Shown: positions 22,751 to 31,206, counted from the first letter of the stretch. The stretch: DNA of 64,000 nucleotides from Prorocentrum cordatum (GCA_963575745.1 CAUYUJ010000163.1:40238-104237), one strand, 5' to 3'. Translations and numbers: made by a program. The notes: a model not told the origin generated them from the letters alone.

Positions 22751-22848
22751 TGGTTTGTGCTTGCACGTGAAGGAAGTCAAGAGGGGGTTTTCAATCTGTC
22801 GCCCCTTTGGCTCCGCTCTTTCTTGCATCACATTGCTTCTCTGGTCCC
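22751..22848 (+). repeat. Split direct repeat A1
   Basis: Begins 'tggtttgtgcttgcacgtga' and ends 'ttctctggtccc'. It matches A2 at 96 of 98 positions. Confidence 0.95.
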
Positions 22849-23301
22849 GAGGCTGATGGCCGCGGTCGCCATCCCTGGCGGGGCGGCCGCGTTGCCGGCC
22901 TGGGCAGTGCTGGCTCTGGAGGCGCGGCGTTTTTCGCGCCGGGCTGGGGCCGGGGGCGGCCGAGCTGCCCAGACCTCTCGTGCCCTGCCTGCCCGGCGTG
23001 CCCGGAGGCGGCGGCGTGCGCGGCCTGCCCGGAGCTGGCGGTCTGCGCCGCCTGCCCAGCCTGCGAGCCGCCGCCGTTCGCGGCGTGCCCGGCGTGCGAG
23101 CCGCCGCCGTGCGCGGCCTGCCCGGCCTGCGAGGCTCGGGCGTGCCCTGAGCCGACGGCCGGGGAGAAGGCTGTGGAGAGGCTAGTGGGGGCGTTGCTGG
23201 GCGGCCTGGTGCACTGGCTGGTGGCAAAAATCGTCGGCCGCCGTCATGGCGGCACTCGTGGCGTGGCTCCGCGGCGACGCGGGGCGGGAGTGGTGGACTA
23301 A
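22807..23301 (+). CDS. Cys-rich small ORF (CPxC repeats) of the retroelement
   Basis: From about 22976 the frame encodes a tandem Cys/Pro motif: 'CPDLSCPACPACPEAAACAA', then repeated ELAVCAACPAC, FAACPAC and CAACPAC units, about 16 cysteines in all. A hydrophobic or amphipathic stretch 'AVERLVGALLGGLVHWLVAK' follows, then a basic tail and stop. Third codon positions are almost all G or C in this frame, like the neighbouring element ORFs. There is no in-frame ATG; the start is a non-ATG codon near 22807 or an upstream junction. It overlaps the Gag-like ORF by 56 nt in another frame. A metal-binding or membrane-anchored role would be a guess; I do not recognise the family. Confidence 0.5.
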   Translation: MAPLFLASHCFSGPEADGRGRHPWRGGRVAGLGSAGSGGAAFFAPGWGRGRPSCPDLSCPACPACPEAAACAACPELAVCAACPACEPPPFAACPACEPPPCAACPACEARACPEPTAGEKAVERLVGALLGGLVHWLVAKIVGRRHGGTRGVAPRRRGAGVVD

Positions 23302-24688
23302 GGCGCTCCCAGGCGAGCGCGTGGTCTGCCGCCTCGCCGACGAGGACGTTGACCACGAGCTGGTGCTGACGCACTACCCGGGGAGCGGACAGTGGTTTGT
23401 CCTGACCCCGGGCGTGGACATCTACGCTGAGGACCTGAGCTGCAGCGACCCAGAGAGCAGGCCCTCGCGGGCCCTCCCCTTGGCGCTGCGTGCTCGCAGG
23501 ATGAGGAGGCTGTACCGCTTGCGGGAGCGACTGGGGCCCGACGAGCTGGGCGACGCGCGGCAGCGCGGTCGTGAGACGGCGCTCGAGCGGGACGCCACCC
23601 TGCCCGAGCCGAGGGAGGCCTCGGCCGCTGACGGCCAACAGGTCATCTGGCAGGAGGCCGCAGGCAGGCTGTCGGCCGGGAGGCGTGCCCGCTCGCTGCG
23701 CCTTGGCTCGGCCATGGGCCAGATGGGCGGGCGACGGCTGGAGGCCCCAAGGGCAGGACAGGCCTGGATCGCCCTCAGCGGTGGGCCGGGCATCGCGATC
23801 GGGACGGAGGTGGACGTGGCGAACACAGACGGCGTGAGCTTCGAGGACGGGGTCGTGCCGTTCGGCGTTTTGAATAACGCTCGTACTCTCTGGGTCGACT
23901 ACGACGAGCAGGGAGAGTGGTTCAGGCGATGGACAGTCGTCGTGGGCGAGTCGTGTCAGGTGTGCCACCCCGACGTGAAGGTGGACGGGCCGCCCGGGGC
24001 TCTCCACATGAGCAAGCACGTGGAGAGGCGTGGGGGCGACCCTCGGCTCTGGCTCGACGTCGTCGTCCGCGCGAAAAGGCTCGGCCAGGGAGATTGCGAG
24101 ACCATCGTGGAGGCCCTGTGTCAATGCGGGGTCTACGACCAGCTGGACATGGGCGGCCTGATGATGGTGGAGGTGATGACGCGCCGCGTGGTGGCGGTGG
24201 TGGATGCCTACGCGGGCCCGTTCAAGCCGAGCGGGACGATTGCGCGTTTCGTCGAGGGCGCGAGCTCGGAGGAGGACGTCTCGGGGCCCAAGCTCAGGGG
24301 CTACGTCCACCGGCGGGTGAAGGGGCGGCACGAGATGGAGCAGGTGCAGAACTGGGCGCGGACGCCGCGCGGGGCGCCTCCTGAGGCAGTCGAGGGAGCA
24401 GAAGGAGCTGGAGGTGACGCGGCTGGTGCGGGGCGTGGTGGCGGCCGAGGCGGCCGCGGACGCGTCCGGGCCAGGGGCGTCGCCTCCGCGGGGCCATGGC
24501 GGCCCCAGGGCCCGGGGGCTCCAGCCCCTCCCCCGGGCCCTTTTTGCCGGGGCACGACGGTGGCCGCCTGCCGCCCTCGCGCGGAGCCCGCAGTTTCCTG
24601 CCGCTCCCGCTGTTGGGTGACGCAGGCCGCCGAATTCGCAGCAGGTCTTGCCGGGCCAGGCATTTCGGGCGGGGGGCTCGGATCTTGA
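23246..24688 (+). CDS. Gag-like ORF of the retroelement
   Basis: ATG at 23246; the open frame runs 480 codons. The N-terminal part has Trp- and acidic-rich segments ('HYPGSGQWFVLTPGVDIYAE'), a middle region with 'RWTVVVGESCQVCHPDVKVD' and a helical block ending 'MMVEVMTRRVVAVVDAYAG'. By position, immediately 5' of RT, it is the Gag-like product, but I see no classic zinc knuckle. Coding character probably leaves this frame near 24370: the frame starting 'LLRQSREQKELEVTRLVRGV' continues more naturally, and by about 24500 a third frame carries the sequence leading into RT. The Gly/Ala/Arg-rich tail after 24400 in this frame is therefore probably out of frame. The intact ancestor may have been one Gag-RT polyprotein. 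Confidence 0.6.
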   Translation: MAALVAWLRGDAGREWWTKALPGERVVCRLADEDVDHELVLTHYPGSGQWFVLTPGVDIYAEDLSCSDPESRPSRALPLALRARRMRRLYRLRERLGPDELGDARQRGRETALERDATLPEPREASAADGQQVIWQEAAGRLSAGRRARSLRLGSAMGQMGGRRLEAPRAGQAWIALSGGPGIAIGTEVDVANTDGVSFEDGVVPFGVLNNARTLWVDYDEQGEWFRRWTVVVGESCQVCHPDVKVDGPPGALHMSKHVERRGGDPRLWLDVVVRAKRLGQGDCETIVEALCQCGVYDQLDMGGLMMVEVMTRRVVAVVDAYAGPFKPSGTIARFVEGASSEEDVSGPKLRGYVHRRVKGRHEMEQVQNWARTPRGAPPEAVEGAEGAGGDAAGAGRGGGRGGRGRVRARGVASAGPWRPQGPGAPAPPPGPFCRGTTVAACRPRAEPAVSCRSRCWVTQAAEFAAGLAGPGISGGGLGS

Positions 24689-26269
24689 GCGAGGTTAACG
24701 GGATCGTCGACGCCATCAACTGGATGTCGGGTTACGATTCGCAGCCAGGCCCTGCCAATGGCATGCAGCGAGATGTACTTGCGCGCTTCGAGGGCCTCGT
24801 TCGGGGCCGGCAGCCGGACGCCAAGTTGCACGAGCCGCAGGCGGCCCTCCGGGAGCTGCTGCGGGGCCGCTCGCCCTATGACGGGCGCATCGGCCCGACG
24901 ACGGTCGCCTCCTACAGTGCAGGGCTTGTCAGCATGCCGACGGACGTGAGGGACTGCCCACGTCTCGAGGACCTGTTGCCTGGCGAGGCCCTTGCCTTCC
25001 TGCAGGAGCGCCAAGAGCGCATGCTACGACCAGCACCTTTGCCGACCGACATCGAGCCGTATTTCGACTCGGTCCTCAAGTTCAACCGCAAAGAGTACCG
25101 CGGCCTGGTGCGCCGGCTGCTGTCGGCTGGCATGCTGGGGTGGACTCTATCACCGAAGGAGAGAATCGGGATGTTTTGTGTGGAAGGATGGGCGACGGCG
25201 ACTCCGCCTCATAGTCGACGCCCGCCGTGCGAACGCCCGCTTCAGGGACCCCCCTGGGGTGGGGCTTTTAAGCAGCGAGGGCCTTGCCAGGATCGAAGTG
25301 CACCTGCCTGAGGAGGGGCTCTCGAACTACGAAGACCTCCGCGTCGCGCTGGAGGCGCAGCAGGTGTACATCGGCATGGCGGACATGAAGGATTGTTTTC
25401 ACCGAGTGCGGATCGACGCAGCTCTCTCGCGAAGCTTCTGCCTGCCTCCTGTCAAGGCGGGGGCCTTCGGCGTTTCCGAGGTCGAGGGGGCCGAGGTGCA
25501 GGCGTCGACGGCGATCTACCCGTGCTGGCAGGGGCTGCCCATGGGCTTCAGCTGGTCGCTCTACTTTGCCCTGCGGGCCAACGAGGAGGTCAGCCGCCGC
25601 GGCAGCCCGCTCCTGAGGGAGCCTGGTCTCTCGGACCACGGGCCGCCGCTCGTGTTCGCGCCTGGCCGGGCGCCCCCGGAGATCAGGCACTGCGTCTACG
25701 TCGACGACCTGGGGGTGTTCTCGCTCTTCTCCCAGCTCGTGAGCGGCGTGGTGGACCAGCTGACCGGCGAGTTCACCGAGCTGAACCTGCTGCTGCGCAA
25801 GGACGAGCTGGTGTCGGGGATGGCGGTGGCGCTCGGTGCCGAGATCAACGGCGGGCGGCTGCGCGCCCGGGTGACCGGTGATCGGTTCTGGCGCTGCCGC
25901 CAAGCCGTGCGGGGCCTTCCTGCCCGCCGCCGAGTCAAGGGCTGGGCAGTGGAAGCCGTGATGGGCCATCTGACCTTCTGCGGCCTCTGCTCGCGCGGCA
26001 CCCTGTCGGCTTTCGATTCAGTGCACGGCTTCGCGCGGGCGCGCTACGACGACGCGGCCGTGCTATGGGCCGAGGCGCGGCGAGGGCTGGCCGCCTTCAG
26101 CTCCCTGATGTACTTTTTAGAGTCAGACTGGTGGCTGCCTTGGAACCCGATGGCGCAGCAGTCGGATGCCAGCCACCACGGCTACGGACTGGCGAGGGCC
26201 TTCTGGCCGCGGGAGCTGGTGGAGTCGGTCGGGCGCGTGCCTGAGCGGGCCCGCTTTCGCCGGCGCTGA
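24496..26269 (+). pseudogene. Reverse transcriptase plus start of RNase H (frameshifted)
   Basis: Two frames join. The first (24496 to about 25175) gives the RT N-terminal region ending 'RRLLSAGMLGWTLSPKERIG'. The second (about 25175-26269) continues 'VWKDGRRRLRLIVDARRAN', then the first catalytic Asp in 'MADMKDCFHRVRI', the 'QGLPMGFSWSLYFAL' motif, 'YVDDLGVFS' with the Asp pair (25697-25708), and thumb/connection sequence. The shift is one base at 'atgttttgtg' near 25172, a T run. RNase H begins at the end with 'SDASHHGYGLAR', holding its first catalytic Asp, just before a stop at 26267-26269. The role is copying element RNA to DNA. The stop and shift make this copy non-functional as read, unless the indel is an assembly error. 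Confidence 0.85.
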
Positions 26270-26314
26270 GCGCGCAGCGCTCGGGAGGCCGCGCTCTGTG
26301 CCGCCGGCTTCGGT

Positions 26315-28303
26315 ATGAGCGAGAGTGGAAAGTGGGGACTCAGGGGCCTGCCCGACGATGAGGAGGAGCTGAGCCAGTGGGACGTTGTGGGGGACTTTCC
26401 AGAAGTGCCCGCCCAGGGGCTCCGCGCAAGCCTGTGGGGGCCCTGTTTCGCTAGAGCCTGGCAGCACCCCGAAGGGATCCTCACCCTTGAGGCCCGGGCC
26501 CTGGTCAGCAGCATCCATCGTATCGCCACCGCGGTCTTCGGGTCCCACATGCGACAGCTCCTGCTATGTGATAATATGTCGGTCGTGCTAAGCTTCAATC
26601 GAGGCAGAAGTTCGTGTTTCAACCTGTTGATCCAGATTCGTCGATTTCACGCAGTCTGTCTGAGCCGTAATATCCGCTGTTCGATTCGATGGATACCCAG
26701 CGAGCTCAACTGTGCCGACCTCCCCTCGCGGCTGTTTGACCCCGACGGCGCAAAGTCCACTCTTCTGGCTGAGTTGTTGGAGCTCGAGCTTTCACGAGTG
26801 GGCCCAGGGCGGGGCCCCGCTTGGCCCGCGCCCGAGCGCGCGCCCGGGAGCGCCGCAGCCCGCGATGCCGCCCGCGCGCCCCCGAGCACCGGGCGTGCGT
26901 GGCCGCCGCTCTCGGAGCCCTCACCGGCGCCCCCGCCAGCTGGCGCCGTCTCGGCCGGAGCCCGGCCCGCAGGCGCCGGCGGGCAGCCAGGGGGCGTGGC
27001 GCGGCCGGCAGCGAGTCCCTGCTCCGCCGATAGAGCCACCGCCGTTGCTGGTGGCTCGGCGGGAGCGTCAGCTGAGCGAGTCGAGGCACTTGAGGGCGGC
27101 CGTGTTGGGCCGTCCTCATCCACGGAGCCTGGGGACCTGGCGAGGCTGCCTGTGCCGGCGGAGCCCGCGCGGGGAGTGCCAGAGAGCGTCGGCTCCTCCG
27201 ACAGCGGGAGCTCCGAGCCCGAGGTCGTGACCGGCGCCGCGCGGCGGCGCAGGCTCGCGCAGTCGCAGCCGCGCCGAGCCCGCCACTACGGTATGCCAGC
27301 CAGCGAGGAGGGCCTCTCCCTCCTGGAGCGGGAGGCGGTGCGGGCCCCGACGCAGCGCGAGTACCAGCAGGCCTGGGACGGCTGGCGGGACTTTGCCCGT
27401 CTAAGCTGGCCCTTGGTGGTCGTCGAGAAGGTCGTGAAGGGCTGGGGCGACCCCGTGGTAGACCCGGCGCTGGTGACCTACCTGAGCGGCTTGTACCAGG
27501 CCGGGGCCCACCTCTCCTGGGCCGAGAAGTTGATGGCGGGCGAGCTGCGCTTCAACCCGGACTTCTCAGGCTATGGCGCCCGGCGCCTCCCCCGGGCCTG
27601 GAGATGCCTCCGGGCCTGGCGGCGCCCGGGGCCGCCGCGGACGAGGCAGCCGTGGGCGCTGGCGATGTGGTGCGCGATGGCGTGGCGCATGCAGGCTTGG
27701 GGCAGCCTCCAGATGGCGGTGTTCACCTCGGTAGCGGGGGGCGTGTGCGGCCGCCCCAGCAGCCTCCTGCTCCTGAAGCCGACCTACCTGGTGCCGCCGG
27801 CTGTGGGCGCGTGCGAATTCTGGACCTTGAGACTCTTCCCGAAGGAGGAGGACCGGCGGGGCAAGACGGGCCTGGGCGACGAGGCTCTGGAGTTAGACTT
27901 GCCCTGGATTCGCTTCTTGGACCCCGTGCTGCACCGGCCGGAAAAGGAGGGGCGCCCCGAATGCCTGTGGAACTTCATGTACCCCGAGTACTGGCAGAGG
28001 TTCAGCCTGCGCCTGCAGGGGCTGCAGGTGAAGGCCAAGGTGGTGCCGCATCAGATGCGCCACTCGGGGGCCTCACTAGACATGGCGAGGAGGTGGCGGC
28101 GGTTGGCCGACGGGCAGACGCGCGGCCAGTGGAAGACCACCCGCAGCGTCGCCCTCTTCGAGAACCATGCCCGGCTGGCGACCACACGGGCGACGCTGAG
28201 CAGCGCCCCGCAAAGCGTGTTCCTGGTCTACGAGGCTCAGCTCGCGGACATCATTTTGGGTCGCGCCTCGCCGGTCGACTCGCGGGAGCTCGGCCCCGCC
28301 TGA
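26315..28303 (+). CDS. RNase H plus tyrosine recombinase
   Basis: 662 codons. The N-terminal part completes RNase H: 'LTLEARALVSS' (Glu), 'LLLCDNMSVVLSFNRG' (Asp, residue about 86) and 'NCADLPSRLFDP' (last Asp, about 132). A Pro/Ala/Arg-rich linker of about 170 residues follows, then a tyrosine-recombinase domain. That domain has a Lambda-Int-like N-terminal part ('REYQQAWDGWRDFARLSW'), a first catalytic Arg at R480 ('GGVCGRPSSLLLL'), 'PHQMRHSGAS' giving H579 and R582, and 'RGQW' with W606. Nine residues after the Trp, where the nucleophile Tyr is expected (as W315/Y324 in Cre), the codon at 28157-28159 is TTC, Phe615. The recombinase is therefore predicted inactive. The ORF lies in the same frame as the RT segment, separated by stops at 26267-26330, so the two were probably one polyprotein. 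Confidence 0.85.
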   Translation: MSESGKWGLRGLPDDEEELSQWDVVGDFPEVPAQGLRASLWGPCFARAWQHPEGILTLEARALVSSIHRIATAVFGSHMRQLLLCDNMSVVLSFNRGRSSCFNLLIQIRRFHAVCLSRNIRCSIRWIPSELNCADLPSRLFDPDGAKSTLLAELLELELSRVGPGRGPAWPAPERAPGSAAARDAARAPPSTGRAWPPLSEPSPAPPPAGAVSAGARPAGAGGQPGGVARPAASPCSADRATAVAGGSAGASAERVEALEGGRVGPSSSTEPGDLARLPVPAEPARGVPESVGSSDSGSSEPEVVTGAARRRRLAQSQPRRARHYGMPASEEGLSLLEREAVRAPTQREYQQAWDGWRDFARLSWPLVVVEKVVKGWGDPVVDPALVTYLSGLYQAGAHLSWAEKLMAGELRFNPDFSGYGARRLPRAWRCLRAWRRPGPPRTRQPWALAMWCAMAWRMQAWGSLQMAVFTSVAGGVCGRPSSLLLLKPTYLVPPAVGACEFWTLRLFPKEEDRRGKTGLGDEALELDLPWIRFLDPVLHRPEKEGRPECLWNFMYPEYWQRFSLRLQGLQVKAKVVPHQMRHSGASLDMARRWRRLADGQTRGQWKTTRSVALFENHARLATTRATLSSAPQSVFLVYEAQLADIILGRASPVDSRELGPA

Positions 28304-28314
28304 CCGGCCGCTAC

Positions 28315-29052
28315 ATGGCGGACTGCTTCAGCGGCAAGGGGGGCGTCGGGCGCGCCGCGATGGCGATGGGAGTGCCGGTCAGGTTCTGGGACGCGCTGCA
28401 CGGGCCAAGCGGCGACCTCACCACGCGGTCAGTCTTGAGAGGCCTGTGCTCGGACATCGCTGCGAGCCGCGTCCTGGCCGTAATGCTTGCCCCGCCGTGC
28501 GGGCCCTGGGCCACCGCAGCCGACCGAGCGGGTGCCATCCGTTCCGCCTCGCAGCCTTGGGGGCCCCCGCGGCATCTTCTGAGTGAAAAGCAGCTGGCCC
28601 GCCTGGCGTCTGGGAACAAGACCATGCGGGCCGCGTTGGCCATCATCAGATGTTGTGAAAAGTTTAGGGTCCCTTGTATACTCGAGCACCCAGTGAATTC
28701 ACGCGTGTTTTTTACGAGAGAGGTTCAGGGGGTTATAGGTCGGGGGACCATTGTGAGATGTCTCGACCAGTGTCAAGAAGGGGCCCGTTGGCGGAAACGA
28801 ACCAGATTCCTGCGTCTCAACGTTGGTGTTCTGGACAGCAGTTGTCTCGACCGTAGGTGTTGTCAGATTAACGGAATTTGCTCCAAGTCTGGCCGTCATC
28901 ACATCGTGCTTGAGGGCAACGCCCCGAATGGTGCGAAATGGACGGCTATCGCCGCTGCTTATCCGCCGGCCCTCAATAGGAAGCTAGCCAAAGTCCTCTT
29001 GAGCGATTGGCGCGCGTCTTTATATAATCGCCCTTGCCCGCCCACCCAGTAA
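28315..29052 (+). CDS. C5-cytosine-methyltransferase-like protein of the retroelement
   Basis: 245 codons, ATG 12 nt after the recombinase stop. Motif I-like 'DCFSGKGGVGRAA' (residues 3-15) would bind S-adenosylmethionine. Motif IV-like 'LAPPCGPWA' (58-66) has the Pro-Cys of cytosine-5 methyltransferases (C62 the candidate nucleophile). 'CILEHPVNSR' (121-130) sits where motif VI (ENV) is expected. 'RKRTRFLRLN' and the C-terminal 'AKWTAIAAAYPPALNRKLAK' resemble the end of the fold. No target-recognition domain is evident, and the protein is shorter than host DNMTs. DIRS elements often carry a third ORF annotated as a DAM-like adenine methyltransferase; the Pro-Pro-Cys signature here points to the C5 class. 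Cytosine methyltransferases captured by retrotransposons have been reported from dinoflagellates, so the novelty lies in pairing one with a split-repeat DIRS element. No internal stop or shift is visible, in contrast to the RT region. Confidence 0.75.
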   Translation: MADCFSGKGGVGRAAMAMGVPVRFWDALHGPSGDLTTRSVLRGLCSDIAASRVLAVMLAPPCGPWATAADRAGAIRSASQPWGPPRHLLSEKQLARLASGNKTMRAALAIIRCCEKFRVPCILEHPVNSRVFFTREVQGVIGRGTIVRCLDQCQEGARWRKRTRFLRLNVGVLDSSCLDRRCCQINGICSKSGRHHIVLEGNAPNGAKWTAIAAAYPPALNRKLAKVLLSDWRASLYNRPCPPTQ

Positions 29053-29072
29053 ACATTCTTGGGAACGGCTTG

Positions 29073-29159
29073 GGTTGATGGTGCCTCTCTGCTGAGCGCA
29101 TGGACGCGCAGCCGATCGTTCATCCGTGTCCCCGCCTTGAAAAGATCTCGGGACGTCCT
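29073..29159 (+). repeat. Split direct repeat B1
   Basis: Begins 'ggttgatggtgcctctctgc' and ends 'cgggacgtcct'. It differs from B2 at three positions and abuts A2, sharing the T at 29159. Confidence 0.95.
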
Positions 29160-29256
29160 GGTTTGTGCTTGCACGTGAAGGAAGTCAAGAGGGGGTTTTC
29201 AATATGTCGCCCCTTTGGCTCCGCTCTTTCTTGCATCACATAGCTTCTCTGGTCCC
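29159..29256 (+). repeat. Split direct repeat A2
   Basis: Second copy of A1, with changes at 'caatatgtc' and 'cacatagctt'. It is followed by 72 bp of spacer before B2. Confidence 0.95.
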
Positions 29257-29328
29257 CCGCCCCCCCGAACCCTCTCAAGCATGCGTGTGCGCATCTCTGC
29301 ATTTACTTTGTCTCATTTTTCTCTCTAT

Positions 29329-29415
29329 GGTTGATGGCGCCTCTCTGCTGAGCGCATGGACGCGCAGCCGATCGTTCATCCGTGCCCCCGCCTTGAAAAG
29401 ATTTCGGGACGTCCT
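29329..29415 (+). repeat. Split direct repeat B2, right end of the retroelement
   Basis: Begins 'ggttgatggcgcctctctgc' and ends 'cgggacgtcct'. The sequence to its right is the 'cctctttggggtttcttgg' host repeat. Confidence 0.95.
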
Positions 29416-29419
29416 TCTG

Positions 29420-30650
29420 TTGGAGCCTCTTTGGGGTTTCTTGGAGCTCTTTTGGGAGCATTTGGGAGCATCTTGGGGCTTCTGGGAGCCGCTTGAGAGT
29501 CGGTCGGGAGCTTCTTGGGGGCCTCGTGAGGGCCTTTTGGGGGCCTCCTGGGACTTGAAAGGGGCCTCTTGGCGCTTCCTGGGGGCTTCTTAGGGCCGAG
29601 GGCTCGATATGTTGTTTCGTGTCCCCCCTCTTGGGCTTCTCTTAGAGCGTTCTTGGGGCCCTCTTGGGCCGTCTTGGAGGCCTCTTGGGCCGTGTTGGAA
29701 CCCTTTTGGGCCGTCTTGGGGCCCTGTCGGAGGCCTCTCGGGCCTCTTAGGGCGATCTTGGAGGCCTCTTGGGCCGTCTTGGGGCGTCGCGATGCCGAAA
29801 AGGTGGGAACGCCAAAATCCCCCCAAAACCTAAAGAAGAACAGTGAATTGTGCCTCTTGGGGCCCTCTTGAGAGTGCTCTTGAGAGCCTCGTGGGGCGTC
29901 TGGGGGCTATCTCGAGGGCTTTTTGGGGGCCTCCTGGGGCTTGAAAGGGGCCTCTTTGCGCCTCCTGGGGGCTTCTTAGGGCCGAGGGCTCGACATGTTG
30001 TTTCGTGTCCCCCTTCTGGGGCTTTTCTTAGAGCGTTCTTGGGGCCCTCTTGGGCCGTCTTGGAGGCCTCTTGGGCCGTGTTGGAACCCTTTTGGGCCGT
30101 CTTGGGGCGCTGTCGGAGGCCTCTCGGCCCTCGTGGGGCGATCTTGGGGGCCTCTTGGGCCGTCTTGGGGCGTCGCGATGCCGAAAAGGTGGAGAGACGC
30201 CAGAATCCCCCCAAAACCCAAAGAAAAACATTGAATTGTGCCTCTTGGGGTCCTCTTGGGGGTGCTCTTGAAAGCCTCGTTGGGCGTCTGGGGGCTATCC
30301 CGAAGGCCTTTTGGGGGCCTCCTGGGGCTTGAAAGTCGCCTCCTGGCGCCTCCTGGGGGCTTCTTAGGGCCGAGGGCTCGTCTTGGAACCCTTTTGGGCC
30401 GTCTTGGGGCCCTGTCGGAGGCCTCTCGGGCGTCTTAGGGCGATCTTGGAGGCCTCTTGGGCCGTCTTGGGGCGTCGCGATGCCGAAAAGATGGGAACGC
30501 CCAAATCTCCCCAAAACCTAAAAAGAATAACGAAGAATTTTGCTTCTTGGGGCTCTCTTTGGAGTCTCTTGGGGCTCCTTGGCGGCGTCTTGGGGCCCCC
30601 AGGGCCTCTTGGGGGGCTCTTGGAGGCTTCTCAGGGCGGGAGGGGGGGTA
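29420..30650 (+). repeat. Tandem array, about 387-bp unit, nearly 3 copies
   Basis: The junction block 'cttcttagggccgagggctcg' recurs at 29586, 29972 and 30360 (spacing 386 and 388). Each unit has 'cttgggccgtcttggggcgtc' then 'gcgatgccgaaaagg' and a 'ccccccaaaacc.aaa' segment, embedded in 'ctcttggggcc' repeat. The third unit lacks about 80 bp after 'gagggctcg'. The Leu/Gly frames on plus and Pro/Arg frames on minus are repeat-derived. Confidence 0.85.
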
Positions 30651-30869
30651 GTCGATTGCGGCTCCCCCCTCGGAGGCCACGATCCTCGTGAAGGGTGTCG
30701 AAAATGGCCCTCCACTGGAGTGCTCTGGTTGATCCTCCCGGGACCTTGCCGGGGTACTTTTCGTCCGGGGACCCCCAGGGGCCGCCCCGCGCGCGCGAAC
30801 TAGAACTATCGTGAACCAGTTACCGGAGATCTTAGCACGCCTCTGGCCCGTTGGGCCGGCGAATTTTTC
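30651..30869. other. No gene recognised
   Basis: Short mixed sequence between the 387-bp array and an element end. Confidence 0.4.
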
Positions 30870-30908
30870 GCTGGAAATCCCCCTGCAGGGGGACAGGCCC
30901 GACTTAAT
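30870..30908. mobile_element. GTCGGGC-family element, solo right end
   Basis: 'ccccctgcagggggacaggc' then 'ccgactta' matches the right inverted end of the family. No partner left end is visible nearby. Confidence 0.65.
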
Positions 30909-30917
30909 ATTAGCTTG

Positions 30918-31113
30918 CCTATAGGCCTACCAAAGAATGTTCTAAGAACCTTTTGTGGTCTGCAGGGAATGTTATCAGAACATTTCTGGCTGAATCTGTC
31001 GCACCGGGCATATGTAATATGTTCTAAAACATTGTTTTTGTTCCTAGGACATGGGTTCTAAGAACATGTCGTTAGGCCTATAGGAATGCCAGGACGGTCG
31101 GTCCTTGCTCAAA
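30918..31113. mobile_element. CCTATAGGCCTA-family repeat, copy 1
   Basis: 'cctataggcctacc' near the left and 'taggcctatagg' near 31073-31084 are inverted. Inside each, 'aatgttctaagaacc' and 'ggttctaagaacatg' also pair. Sequence from 'gagaacc..tgtggtctgca' to 'atgccaggacggtcgg' is shared with 40843-41008. Confidence 0.65.
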
Positions 31114-31206
31114 GAGCGCCGGATCCTGCATGACCCGCAGGGTCCTGCAGGATCCTGCAGGACAGGGCGCAGGATCCAGTGTAGGATCCTGCGGGATCCT
31201 GCCGAG
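31114..31206. repeat. 'ggatcctgc' palindrome-rich cluster
   Basis: Seven or eight 'gatcctgc' or 'gtcctgcag' words in about 90 bases, many within self-complementary 'gcaggatcctgc'. Confidence 0.7.

Larger units (their letters stand above)
22751..29415 (+). mobile_element. PAT/Ngaro-like DIRS-order tyrosine-recombinase retrotransposon
   Basis: The ends show split direct repeats: A1 22751-22848, then coding sequence, then B1 29073-29159, A2 29159-29256 and B2 29329-29415. A1/A2 differ at 2 of 98 positions and B1/B2 at 3 of 87. The A1 left end and the B2 right end meet inside at the B1/A2 junction, sharing one T. This is the layout expected if a circular copy is integrated by a tyrosine recombinase without target-site duplication. 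Coding order is Cys-rich ORF, Gag-like, RT, RNase H, tyrosine recombinase, C5-methyltransferase-like. DIRS-order elements lack DDE integrase and protease, and none is seen. The high identity of the terminal repeats suggests a fairly recent insertion, yet the coding region has several frame changes, so either it decayed or the assembly has indel errors. Confidence 0.9.

Noticed and set aside
22652-24331. 559-codon minus-strand frame opposite the Gag-like ORF
   Set aside because: Antisense shadow of GC-rich coding sequence; the plus strand carries the element's ORFs in the expected order.
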